Shown here: one piece after another, positions 16,818 through 28,447 of the stretch
How the letters are laid out: each line of letters opens with the position of its first letter
How positions within the stretch are numbered: the stretch's first letter is position 1
Assembly: GCF_004101245.1 (NCBI RefSeq)
Contig: NZ_SCIN01000001.1
Coordinates: forward strand, 1,068,784 to 1,132,783
Source of the DNA: Sphingomonas sp. UV9
GTDB taxonomy: Bacteria > Pseudomonadota > Alphaproteobacteria > Sphingomonadales > Sphingomonadaceae
Length of the DNA stretch: 64,000 nt
Reading direction: 5' to 3'
Notes under the pieces: model-generated
The model's input: the letters and a program-made list of their open reading frames with translations, nothing else
What the model was told of the DNA's origin: nothing
The model's database searches: none
Made by a program: the position numbers and the translations under genes

Positions 16818-17642
16818 ATGCCCTTTATCAAAACCCGCGACGGTACCGACCTCTACGTCAAGGATTGGGGCAGTGGTCGCCCGGTCGTGCTGCTCCACGG
16901 CTGGCCGCTCAACGCCGACAGCTGGGACGCGCAGGCAATGGCGCTCGCCGAAGCCGGCTTCCGCGCGATCGCCTATGACCGCCGCGGCTTCGGCCGGTCG
17001 GGCCAGCCCTGGTCGGGCTATGACTATGACACGCTGACCGACGATCTCGCCGACGTGATGGAAGCGACCGGCGTGACGGACGACGCGACGTTGGTCGGCT
17101 TCTCGATGGGCGGCGGCGAGGTTGCGCGCTACATGAGCCGCTACGACGGCAAGGGCGTGGTCGCCGCCGGGCTGATCGCGTCGGTCGTACCGTACATGCT
17201 CAAGACCGACGACAACCCCAACGGCGTAGATGCGGAGACGCTCGCCGGGATCGGCGCAGGAATCGAGGACGACCGCCCGGCGTTCTTCAAGACGTTCCTC
17301 CAGCAGTTCTTCGGCGTCGGTTTCATCACCTCGCCGGTCAGCGACGAGATCGTCGACTGGGCCTGGGGCCTTGCGATGCAGGCGGGGTTGAAGCCGACGC
17401 TGGCATGCGCGGACTCGTTCGGCCACACCGACTTCCGCGCCGACCTCGCGGCGTTCCGCGTGCCGACGCTGATCGTGCACGGGACGAGCGACAAGACCGT
17501 CCCGATCGACGCCACCGGCCGCGCCGCCGCCAAGGGCATCGCGGGTTCGCAGCTGGTCGAATATGACGGCGCACCGCACGGCCTGACGGTCACGGAGAGC
17601 AAGCGTTTCACCAACGACCTGCTCACGTTCCTAGGGCGCTAA
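16818..17642 (+). CDS. Alpha/beta hydrolase, non-heme chloroperoxidase/esterase type
   Basis: A 274-residue hydrolase. The oxyanion strand VVLLHGWPLNADSW and the YDRRGFGRSGQPW segment are typical of cofactor-free haloperoxidase and arylesterase relatives. The nucleophile elbow is GFSMGGGEVARY, with Ser near residue 97, the acid is in IVHGTSDKTVP and the histidine in YDGAPHGL. No signal peptide is present, so it is cytoplasmic. The ATG at 16818 is the first in frame after an untranslated gap from the divergent DUF885 gene. The family hydrolyses esters or lactones and can form peracids; natural substrate unknown. Confidence 0.9.
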   Translation: MPFIKTRDGTDLYVKDWGSGRPVVLLHGWPLNADSWDAQAMALAEAGFRAIAYDRRGFGRSGQPWSGYDYDTLTDDLADVMEATGVTDDATLVGFSMGGGEVARYMSRYDGKGVVAAGLIASVVPYMLKTDDNPNGVDAETLAGIGAGIEDDRPAFFKTFLQQFFGVGFITSPVSDEIVDWAWGLAMQAGLKPTLACADSFGHTDFRADLAAFRVPTLIVHGTSDKTVPIDATGRAAAKGIAGSQLVEYDGAPHGLTVTESKRFTNDLLTFLGR

Positions 17643-17653
17643 CCCCACCAATC

Positions 17654-17739
17654 CGTCATCCTGACCAAAGTCAGGATCCAGAGCCACGAACGAAAACGTC
17701 CGTGGCTCTGGATCCTCGATCAAGTCCAGGATGACGGGG
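17654..17739. repeat. Inverted repeat / bidirectional terminator, family D
   Basis: Arms 17654-17690 and 17702-17739 pair through GTCATCCTGA, AGGATCCAGAGCCACG and their complements. It sits between the convergent hydrolase and ftsB genes. Related shorter elements lie at 21509-21546, 36523-36605 and 55883-55926. Confidence 0.8.
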
Positions 17740-17745
17740 CGGGAC

Positions 17746-18069
17746 TCAGTTCCCCAGCGGAACGATAACCTCGTCCGGATGCGCGACGTTCAGTTCCCTG
17801 CGGACCATCTCGTCGACCATATCCGGGTTCGCATGATCCGGGTTCAGCAACGCCACCCGGTTCTTCAGCACCTCGCGCTTACGATCGAGCGCCGCATAAT
17901 CCTGCTCGCGCTTGGCCAGCTGCCGCTTGTAATCGCCGTACGCGAACATTCCGTTCGGCCCGAGCACGGCATACGCGCCAAAGAACGCCATCAGCGTCAG
18001 CCCCAGCGCCGGCCACGCGGCCTTGCGCATCGTCTTCCGCAGCTTCGAACTCGTTGTCACGCGTGCCAT
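17746..18069 (-). CDS. ftsB: Septum formation initiator FtsB-like (DivIC family)
   Basis: A 107-residue protein with a short basic cytoplasmic head (residues 1-16) and one membrane segment (about residues 18-40). A heptad-rich coiled coil follows (DYKRQLAKREQDYAALDRKRE...). This layout and the position directly downstream of eno are those of FtsB/DivIC, which bridges FtsL and FtsQ in the division machinery. The ATG at 18069 is used rather than an in-frame ATG at 18105, because the longer form would add a non-conserved leader. The end is close to a palindromic element. The family is short and diverged, so the name depends partly on gene order. Confidence 0.8.
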   Translation of the reverse strand: MARVTTSSKLRKTMRKAAWPALGLTLMAFFGAYAVLGPNGMFAYGDYKRQLAKREQDYAALDRKREVLKNRVALLNPDHANPDMVDEMVRRELNVAHPDEVIVPLGN

Positions 18070-18094
18070 GCCCGTCCTCCCGACTTCCAGCCTA

Positions 18095-19387
<1,293 letters not shown>

Positions 19388-19517
19388 CTATCTTTCCCGG
19401 GGCCGGGTCGTTCGCGCAGCCTCTACCGCCTGACGCCTTATCGAGCAATCGCGCCCGCGGCCGGGAACCGTGCCATCGCACCGGTGTTGAGAGTGTAACA
19501 ATTCGAAAGGGACGATC

Positions 19518-19985
19518 ATGGCCGACACCGACGCAACGCCAATGGGCGAGAGCGACTTCACCGCCGACAGCAACACGCACGTCGCTGCCCCGCTCAAGGG
19601 GTCGACGACCGACACCAAGCAGGCGATCAAGGACGGCGCGACCAAGTACACCGCACAGGCTGCCGACAAGGCACGCTCGTTCGCCGACGACGGCAAGGCA
19701 CGGGCCGGCACTGCGCTCGACCAGATCGCCCAGCTGCTGACCGACGCCGCAGGGCAGGTCGATGAAAAGCTCGGCGCGCAATATGGCACCTATGCGCGCA
19801 GCGCCGCTGACAGCGTCTCGGGCTTCGCCGACCAGGTGAAGGCGAAGGACATGGACGAGTTGATCGACGACGCACGCGAGCTCGTCCGCAAGTCGCCCGC
19901 GATCGCGGTCGGTGCGGCGGCCGCTGTCGGCTTCGTGATTGCACGGCTCGTGCAGTCCGGCGTCGATGCCAATCCGAAGGGCTGA
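19518..19985 (+). CDS. Small membrane-anchored stress protein (DUF883-like)
   Basis: A 155-residue protein with a long Ala/Asp/Lys-rich amphipathic helical region (residues about 30-125). A single C-terminal membrane segment follows (SPAIAVGAAAAVGFVIARLV). This architecture resembles ElaB/YqjD/DUF883 proteins, which anchor to the inner membrane and in Escherichia coli bind ribosomes in stationary phase; that function is not shown for this protein. A good ribosome site (AAAGGGA) precedes the ATG. It heads a compact cluster with a holin-like membrane protein and a DUF3618-type protein, and a fourth protein of related design follows at 20676. Confidence 0.7.
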   Translation: MADTDATPMGESDFTADSNTHVAAPLKGSTTDTKQAIKDGATKYTAQAADKARSFADDGKARAGTALDQIAQLLTDAAGQVDEKLGAQYGTYARSAADSVSGFADQVKAKDMDELIDDARELVRKSPAIAVGAAAAVGFVIARLVQSGVDANPKG

Positions 19986-19989
19986 CGCG

Positions 19990-20343
19990 TTGTCGGATCC
20001 CGTGACCTTCGCGGTCGGCGACGACGAGAGTCTCTCGTCGATCGTCGGCCGGCTGGCGACCGAGACGCGCAGCCTCGCGACGGCCGAAGTGGCCGTCTAC
20101 AAGGCGAAGTTCGGTGAGACGGCCACGGCCTACAAGTCGGCCGCGATGTTCTTTGCGATCGCCGGGGTGTTGGCACTGGCCGCACTGATCGCACTGCTGG
20201 TCGGTGCGATCTTGACCGTGGCGACGCTGGTGGGGCCAGGATGGGCGACCGCGATCGTCGTCGTCGCCGTGCTGGTCATGGCGGGCATATTGGCGATGAT
20301 CGGCAAGTCGAAGCTTCAGACGAAGAGCGAGCCCGTATCATGA
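19990..20343 (+). CDS. Phage holin family membrane protein (YqjE-like)
   Basis: About 117 residues with an N-terminal amphipathic part (SIVGRLATETRSLATAEVAVYKAKF) and two adjacent membrane helices. The fold matches the Phage_holin_3_6/YqjE family, which is chromosomal and not evidence of a prophage. There is no ATG; TTG at 19990 is preferred because GAAGGG lies 8 bases upstream, with GTG at 20002 as the alternative. The stop overlaps the next ATG (ATGA). Together with its neighbours this resembles the yqjD-yqjE-yqjK set of enterobacteria, a small inner-membrane stress module of unclear purpose. Confidence 0.72.
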   Translation: MSDPVTFAVGDDESLSSIVGRLATETRSLATAEVAVYKAKFGETATAYKSAAMFFAIAGVLALAALIALLVGAILTVATLVGPGWATAIVVVAVLVMAGILAMIGKSKLQTKSEPVS

Positions 20344-20612
20344 CATCCGCCAAAGTCGCCGCCGCCGAGATCGAAGCGGCCCTCGCCCGCCAGCGCGTCA
20401 TGATGACCGTCGGGCAGCTACAGGACCGGCTCAACCCGAAGCGGCTTGCGCTGAACGCCAGTCGCGACGTCGCCGATGCCGGCACCGCCGCGCTGACCGC
20501 CAGTGTCGACACGGTAAAGCGCAACCCGGGGCCAACCGCTGGCCTTGCCGCAGTCGCCGGGCTGTTCTTGGCGCGCCACCGGATCGTCGGCCTGTTCCGG
20601 CGCGGCCGCTGA
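20340..20612 (+). CDS. DUF3618-like small membrane-associated protein
   Basis: A 90-residue protein whose N-terminal half carries the family-like pattern IEAALARQRVMMTVGQLQDRLNPKRLA. A region with NPGPTAGLAAVAGLFLARHR follows, suggesting one short membrane segment near the C-terminus, then a basic RRGR tail. The start is fixed by the ATGA overlap with the holin-like gene, so the two are translationally coupled. The third member of the membrane cluster; no enzymatic motif. Confidence 0.68.
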   Translation: MTSAKVAAAEIEAALARQRVMMTVGQLQDRLNPKRLALNASRDVADAGTAALTASVDTVKRNPGPTAGLAAVAGLFLARHRIVGLFRRGR

Positions 20613-20675
20613 CCCGCGTTACCCTGAAGTTCGAGCGTTGAGAGACACGCGACCTGACCGAAAAAGGATATTCCC

Positions 20676-21155
20676 ATGACCGACGGCAAGACCACCGCCC
20701 ACGACACCACCCAGGAAGCCGAAGGCCGCCTTCGCGAAGGCTATGACAGCGTCCGCGAGACTGCGTCGAAGGTCTATCACGACGCGGGCGAGAAGGCCGC
20801 AGAGGTACTGGACGCCTCGCGCGATACTGCCAAGCGCACGGTCCAGAGCCTCGAATCCAATCCACTCGGCATCCTCGTCGGCGGCTTGGCCGTCGGCGTG
20901 CTCGCCGGCGCATTGCTGCCGCGCTCGGCCCGCGAAAAGGAACTGCTGGCACCGGTTGGCAAGCGGATCGGCGAAACCTTCGTCGCCGCGACCGCAGCGG
21001 CCAAGGCTGCCGGTCAGTCCGAACTGGGCGAACTGGGCCTCACCAAGGCCAATGCCCGCGATCAGGCCAAGGGCCTGCTCGATGGCGTCGTCAAGGCGCT
21101 GACCACCGCGGGTACCGCAGGTGCGAAGGCCGTTTCGCAAAAGCCCGCCGCCTGA
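20676..21155 (+). CDS. Small amphipathic membrane protein (DUF883-like, second copy)
   Basis: A 159-residue protein. A charged helical head (TTQEAEGRLREGYDSVRETA...) of about 60 residues leads to a hydrophobic glycine-rich segment (PLGILVGGLAVGVLAGALLP). A second amphipathic Ala/Lys-rich stretch follows. It resembles the first gene of the cluster in composition but has the membrane segment in the middle rather than at the end. An AAAGGA ribosome site precedes the ATG by 8 bases. It is 63 bases downstream of the DUF3618-like gene and is probably in the same stress-related unit. Function not established. Confidence 0.65.
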   Translation: MTDGKTTAHDTTQEAEGRLREGYDSVRETASKVYHDAGEKAAEVLDASRDTAKRTVQSLESNPLGILVGGLAVGVLAGALLPRSAREKELLAPVGKRIGETFVAATAAAKAAGQSELGELGLTKANARDQAKGLLDGVVKALTTAGTAGAKAVSQKPAA

Positions 21156-21197
21156 AAAGAGCGCGAGCCTTAGGGTTCAAACCCTGCGCTGAACACG

Positions 21198-21225
21198 CTA
21201 GGGAGGCGGTAACCCCCCTCCCTAG
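21198..21225. promoter_or_regulatory. Perfect 9-base dyad in the leader of the DUF4170 gene
   Basis: CTAGGGAGG (21198-21206) and CCTCCCTAG (21217-21225) form a perfect inverted repeat around a 10-base loop, 12 bases before the next ATG. There is no T-run, so it could be an operator, an mRNA structure hiding the ribosome site, or a weak terminator of the upstream cluster. Confidence 0.5.
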
Positions 21226-21237
21226 GACAGCCATCGC

Positions 21238-21468
21238 ATGAGCAAGCTCCACCTCGTCTTCGGCGGCCGCGTCAGCGACCCCCGCACCCTCGATTTCAAC
21301 GATCTGAACGCGATCGAATTCGTCGGCGTGTTCCCCGACTATGCCAGCGCCGAAAAGGCTTGGCGTGCCGCAGCGCAGCGTACCGTCGACGATGCCGAGA
21401 TGAAGTTCGTCGTCGTGCATCTCCACCGCATGCTCGAACCGAACCTGACCGGCACGACGGCGGCGTAA
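21238..21468 (+). CDS. DUF4170 family small protein
   Basis: A 76-residue cytoplasmic protein with the typical DUF4170 layout: KLHLVFGGRVSDPRTLDFND at the start, then VGVFPDYASAEKAWRAAAQ and a final VVVHLHRMLEP. The family is widespread in alphaproteobacteria and has no known function. It has no signal peptide or membrane segment. A dyad lies in its leader and a family D hairpin downstream, so it is likely a single-gene unit convergent with the rhomboid gene. Confidence 0.8.
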   Translation: MSKLHLVFGGRVSDPRTLDFNDLNAIEFVGVFPDYASAEKAWRAAAQRTVDDAEMKFVVVHLHRMLEPNLTGTTAA

Positions 21469-21508
21469 GACGCCGCGTCGTGCGCCCGAAGCACACGCGA
21501 CCATCCCA

Positions 21509-21546
21509 CCTCCCGTCATCCTGACGAAAGTCAGGATGACGGGAGG
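21509..21546. terminator. Perfect hairpin, family D (bidirectional terminator candidate)
   Basis: CCTCCCGTCATCCTGAC (21509-21525) and its exact complement (21530-21546) form a 17-base stem around a 4-base loop. It lies between the convergent DUF4170 and rhomboid genes. No T-run is present. Confidence 0.7.
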
Positions 21547-21585
21547 GCTGGAATTAGCGACCGCACTCCGCCCCCGAGCGAAGCT

Positions 21586-22236
21586 TCAAGCCGCCCGGTA
21601 ATGCCAGAGAAGCAGCGGCCGAGCCAACACCAGCCCAGCCAGAAACCCACCGATATGTGCGCCGATCGCAATCGGCCCGTTCGCGCCAACCGAGGTGCCG
21701 AACCCGGCGAGTCCCATCAGTAACTGGATCCCGATCCACGCCGCGGCGAGCCAGACCACATGGACGACCCCCGAAGGCACCGGCCCGATCGCCTTCGCGC
21801 GTCGCTCGCCATACAGCAGCGCATAGGCCCCGACGACCGCCGAGATCGCGCCACTCGCGCCAATCATCGGCGCGGTAGACTCAGGCCCAAACGCCCAATG
21901 CCCCGCCGCCGCCGCATAGGCGCCAACGACGTACAGAATGACGAGCCCAAGCGGCCCCAAAGCGCGCTCGACGAACTGCCCGCAATACACAAGCATCACG
22001 AGGTTCAGCGCAATATGCGCCCAACCACCATGGATCAGCGTCGCGGTCAGCGGCGTCGCGAGCGCAGGAATTGCAAAGATATGCTCGCTCGGAATGCCGA
22101 GATCGGTCATCCGCAACGGGATGAAACCGGCGTTGATCGCCCAATAAGGCAGCACGTTCGCAAGCAACAGAAACGCGGAGACGATGATCGTTACGATCGT
22201 GATGATCGCCGTCGCCCGCGTCTCGAAAAACTTCAT
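21586..22236 (-). CDS. Rhomboid family intramembrane serine protease
   Basis: A 216-residue membrane protein with about six helices. The catalytic serine is Ser128 in GASGAIS and the catalytic histidine is His194 in GAHIGGFLAGL. The HGGWAHIALNLVML segment, which supplies the conserved His and Asn of helix 2, is intact, so it is probably an active rhomboid cutting membrane-protein segments within the bilayer. It begins 5 bases after the greA stop on the minus strand and is the last gene of the carA-orf-carB-greA run. Substrates unknown. Confidence 0.92.
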   Translation of the reverse strand: MKFFETRATAIITIVTIIVSAFLLLANVLPYWAINAGFIPLRMTDLGIPSEHIFAIPALATPLTATLIHGGWAHIALNLVMLVYCGQFVERALGPLGLVILYVVGAYAAAAGHWAFGPESTAPMIGASGAISAVVGAYALLYGERRAKAIGPVPSGVVHVVWLAAAWIGIQLLMGLAGFGTSVGANGPIAIGAHIGGFLAGLVLARPLLLWHYRAA

Positions 22237-22241
22237 ATCGG

Positions 22242-22718
22242 TCAGATGAACTCAATCTTGGACACGACGTAATAGCGCTCGCCGGCGGGCACCGTCACTT
22301 CGACCTCTTCGTCGAGCTTGCGCCCGATTAGCCCGCGGCCCAGCGGCGAGTTGTACGAGATGCGGCCGGTCTTGGCGTTCGCCTCGGTCTGGCCGACGAT
22401 CTGATACTTGATCGGCTTGTCGTTCTCGTCGAGCAACGTCACCGTCGCGCCGAACACGACCTTGTCGCCCGACAGGTCCTTCGGATCGATGATCTGCGCA
22501 CGGCTCAGCTTGTCCTCGATGTCGGAGATCGATGCCTCGACTTGGCCCTGGCGTTCCTTCGCGGCATGATATTCCGCGTTCTCGCTCAGATCGCCATGCG
22601 CGCGTGCCTCTTCGATCGCGTCGACGATCGTCGGACGTTCGGCCTTCAGGCGCTTGAGATCCGCACTGAGCGTCTCATAGCCTTCCTGCAGCATCGGCAT
22701 CTTTTCGACGGTCGCCAT
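22242..22718 (-). CDS. greA: Transcription elongation factor GreA
   Basis: A 158-residue Gre factor. The N-terminal coiled coil ([18 protein letters not shown]...) carries the acidic tip residues in [20 protein letters not shown], which reach into the RNA polymerase channel and stimulate cleavage of backtracked RNA. The C-terminal FKBP-like domain contains [21 protein letters not shown] at 22718 gives the usual length; a second ATG sits just before it at 22721. It follows carB by 75 bases and precedes the rhomboid gene by 5, an arrangement common in alphaproteobacteria. Confidence 0.96.
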   Translation of the reverse strand: MATVEKMPMLQEGYETLSADLKRLKAERPTIVDAIEEARAHGDLSENAEYHAAKERQGQVEASISDIEDKLSRAQIIDPKDLSGDKVVFGATVTLLDENDKPIKYQIVGQTEANAKTGRISYNSPLGRGLIGRKLDEEVEVTVPAGERYYVVSKIEFI

Positions 22719-22793
22719 CATCTCGTCCCCAAATCCATTTCCCCGCGCGGCGCCCTGTACCAGCACCGCCCACACATCACGCTCATGTCGGGA

Positions 22794-26125
<3,332 letters not shown>

Positions 26126-26126
<1 letters not shown>

Positions 26127-26362
26127 TATTGTCCTTGCGCGAAGTGCGCGGTCCCGAGTTTCACAAGTTGCTCAAAGGCTTCTTTGGAAAGCCGCAAGCT
26201 TTGAGATCGCTTGCCAACAAGCTTACGATCCTTCGACCCGTAGCTATCGATTTGAACGAATTTCTCGCCTTCAAAGTCTAACAGAATGATCGATGCGTCC
26301 GCGTCACTTTGCTTGGAAGATCGCTCAGGCTGATAGATCTTAAGTGCGCGGACCGTTGCCAT
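26126..26362 (-). CDS. Small protein of unknown function between carA and carB
   Basis: A 78-residue cytoplasmic protein with no signal peptide. Visible pattern: a charged start, then [39 protein letters not shown] and a Gln-rich end. I recall similar very short proteins, sometimes mislabelled as methionyl-tRNA formyltransferase, carrying an FVQIDTYGS-like and GK.SQS-like pattern; this resemblance is from memory only. Its start lies 3 bases after the carA stop and its stop shares a base with the carB ATG, so it is co-translated with both subunits. Base composition is clearly more AT-rich than carA or carB, suggesting late acquisition. It could be a regulator or a passenger gene. Confidence 0.7.
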
Positions 26363-26365
26363 CGC

Positions 26366-27592
26366 TCAGTTTCCTTCGGTAGGCCGAAGAGCAGTTACAA
26401 ACCGCTCGAAGAGGTACAAGCTATCCTGCGGTCCCGGGCTAGCTTCGGGATGATACTGCACCGAGAATGCCGGCTTGTCGGTCAGCTCCAGCCCCGCATT
26501 CGACCCGTCGAACAGCGACACATGAGTCTCGCGGACGTTGGCCGGCAGGCTGTCGCGCTCGACCGCGAAGCCGTGGTTCATGCTGGTGATCTCGACCGCG
26601 CCGTCGCTCAGCCGCTTGACCGGATGGTTGGCGCCGCGGTGGCCCTGGAACATCTTGGTCGTGGTCGCGCCGACCGCGAGGCCGAGCAGCTGGTGGCCCA
26701 GACAGATGCCGAACAGCGGCTTGCCCGTCTCCAGCAGCTGGCGGATCACCGGCACCGCATATTCCCCGGTCGCGGCGGGATCGCCGGGGCCGTTCGACAG
26801 GAAGATGCCGTCGGGCGCGAGCGCCATCACCTGCTCGAAGCTGGCGGTGGCGGGGACGACGGACACGTTCGCGCCGGCCTCGACGAGGTTGCGGAAGATG
26901 TTGCGCTTAGACCCGTAATCGATCGCGACGACATGCGGGCGGGCCGCACTCGCGGTCTCGCTTGCCTGCCCGGCGGCAGACGACTCGCCGTAGCCGAAGC
27001 CCAGCCGCCAGGTGCCGCCCGGCGCCTGGTCGCCCCAGCCATAATGCATCTCGGTCGAGACCTGCTTGGCGAGGTCCATGCCCTCCAGCCCCGGCCAGGC
27101 CTGCGCCATCGCCAGCAGCGCGGCCACGTCGAACTCGCCGTTCGCCGCGTGCGCGATGACGCCGTTGGGCGCACCGGCCACGCGGATCCGGCGCGTCAGC
27201 GCGCGCGTGTCGATGCCCGACAGGCCGATCCGCGCATGGCGCTTCATCCAGCCATCGAGCCCCTCGACGGCGCGGAAACTCGACGGCTCGGTCACGTCCT
27301 CGCGGACGATGATGCCCAGCGCATGCGGATCGTCCGCCTCGATATCGTCGGGGTTCGCGCCGACGTTTCCAATATGCGGAAACGTGAAGCAGATCATCTG
27401 CCCGGCGAACGACGGATCGGTCAGCACTTCCTGATAGCCGGTCATCGCGGTGTGGAAACACACTTCGCCGACCGCACTGCCCTCTGCGCCGAACCCGCGA
27501 CCCCAGATCACGTCGCCATTGGCGAGGACGAGCACGCCGGTGGCGCCGGCAGGCTTTGCCGAAGACATGGGTGTAGGCTGGGCGTCGGCCAT
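26366..27592 (-). CDS. carA: Carbamoyl phosphate synthase small subunit (glutaminase)
   Basis: About 408 residues. The N-terminal CPSase domain contains the conserved VGEVCFHTAMTGYQEVLTDP and the C-terminal class I glutamine amidotransferase domain carries the nucleophile Cys in LFGICLGHQLLGLA. The partner His-x-Glu is present in SVQYHPEASPGPQD. It hydrolyses glutamine and channels ammonia to CarB. ATG at 27592 is preferred, with a purine-rich AAGAGAG 11 or so bases upstream; a GTG at 27604 would add four residues. Divergent from the yqeY gene, so the promoter region is within 27593-27732. Confidence 0.95.
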   Translation of the reverse strand: MADAQPTPMSSAKPAGATGVLVLANGDVIWGRGFGAEGSAVGEVCFHTAMTGYQEVLTDPSFAGQMICFTFPHIGNVGANPDDIEADDPHALGIIVREDVTEPSSFRAVEGLDGWMKRHARIGLSGIDTRALTRRIRVAGAPNGVIAHAANGEFDVAALLAMAQAWPGLEGMDLAKQVSTEMHYGWGDQAPGGTWRLGFGYGESSAAGQASETASAARPHVVAIDYGSKRNIFRNLVEAGANVSVVPATASFEQVMALAPDGIFLSNGPGDPAATGEYAVPVIRQLLETGKPLFGICLGHQLLGLAVGATTTKMFQGHRGANHPVKRLSDGAVEITSMNHGFAVERDSLPANVRETHVSLFDGSNAGLELTDKPAFSVQYHPEASPGPQDSLYLFERFVTALRPTEGN

Positions 27593-27732
27593 CAGGCTGG
27601 GCACTCTCTTTACGTTGACGATGTCGCTAAGTGGTGTCCGCTAAGGCCGGCGTGCCGCAGCGTCAATCTGTTAAACGGGCGGCGGACGCGCTATCCCGTC
27701 GGGCTATCCCGAACCGCCTGAAAGACCAGTAC

Positions 27733-28200
27733 ATGATTCGCGACGACATCAAGGCTGCGCAGCTGACCGCCATGAAGGCCGGCGACAAGCAGAGCCGCAA
27801 CGCTATCTCGTTGATCCAGGCCGCGATCAAGAACCGCGACATCGAGGCGCGCGCGCCCCAGTCCAGAGACGGCAAGGCCCCCGACAGCGACGACGCGCTG
27901 GTGGTCGAAGTTTTGCAGAAGATGGTGAAGCAGCGTCGCGAGTCGATCGAGATGTTCAGCAAGGGCGGCCGCCAGGAGCTCGCCGATGCGGAGTCGGCCG
28001 AGGTCGCGGTGATCGAACGCTTCCTCCCCGCGCAGATGAACGAGGCGGAAACGACGGCTGCGATCCTGAAGATCAAGGACGAGCTTGGCGCGACCGGCAT
28101 GAAGGACATGGGCCGCGTAATGGCCGAACTGAAATCGCGCCACGCGAGTGAACTCGACATGAGCAAGGCGAGCGGCCTGGTGAAGGCCGCGCTCTCGTAA
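27733..28200 (+). CDS. GatB/YqeY domain protein
   Basis: A 155-residue YqeY-family protein. It begins MIRDDIKAAQLTAMKAGDK and has the family helices ISLIQAAIKNRDIEAR and VLQKMVKQRRESIEMF. The C-terminal part GATGMKDMGRVMAELKSRH resembles the GatB tail that recognises tRNA in the amidotransferase, hence the domain name. The cellular role is unproven. The ATG at 27733 is chosen from family length, as the upstream extension is not conserved. It precedes dnaG-rpoD, the standard alphaproteobacterial arrangement of this operon. Confidence 0.9.
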   Translation: MIRDDIKAAQLTAMKAGDKQSRNAISLIQAAIKNRDIEARAPQSRDGKAPDSDDALVVEVLQKMVKQRRESIEMFSKGGRQELADAESAEVAVIERFLPAQMNEAETTAAILKIKDELGATGMKDMGRVMAELKSRHASELDMSKASGLVKAALS

Positions 28201-28210
28201 GAAGATTGTG

Positions 28211-28375
28211 TTCGCGCGGAGGCGCGGAGGCGCAGAGGTGTTGCGCTCGCCGGGAGCGGGCGTGCACTACTATCGCCGCGCAGCGGCCCTGTAGGATCGA
28301 CAATAGCGCTGACGCGCAGCATTAGTCCCGAACGCACCACCTCCGCGCCTCCGCGCCTCCGCGCCTCCGCGCGAA
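28211..28375. repeat. Inverted repeat with 9-base iterations, family G
   Basis: The left arm 28211-28240 (TTCGCGCGGAGGCGCGGAGG...) is mirrored by 28337-28375, where CTCCGCGC is iterated about four times before CGCGCGAA. The arms enclose about 95 bases. It occupies the yqeY-dnaG gap; iteration number differs between the arms, suggesting slippage. Confidence 0.75.
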
Positions 28376-28447
28376 CAAACCCTGTTTCTTCTCCTCTTCG
28401 GATTGCAGGTATCACCCTGAAAGTGATACCGAGCTATACTCGCGCGC

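Noticed and set aside
19990..20343. Holin-like gene as evidence of a prophage
   Set aside because: The family is a chromosomal YqjE-type membrane protein and no phage genes are nearby.
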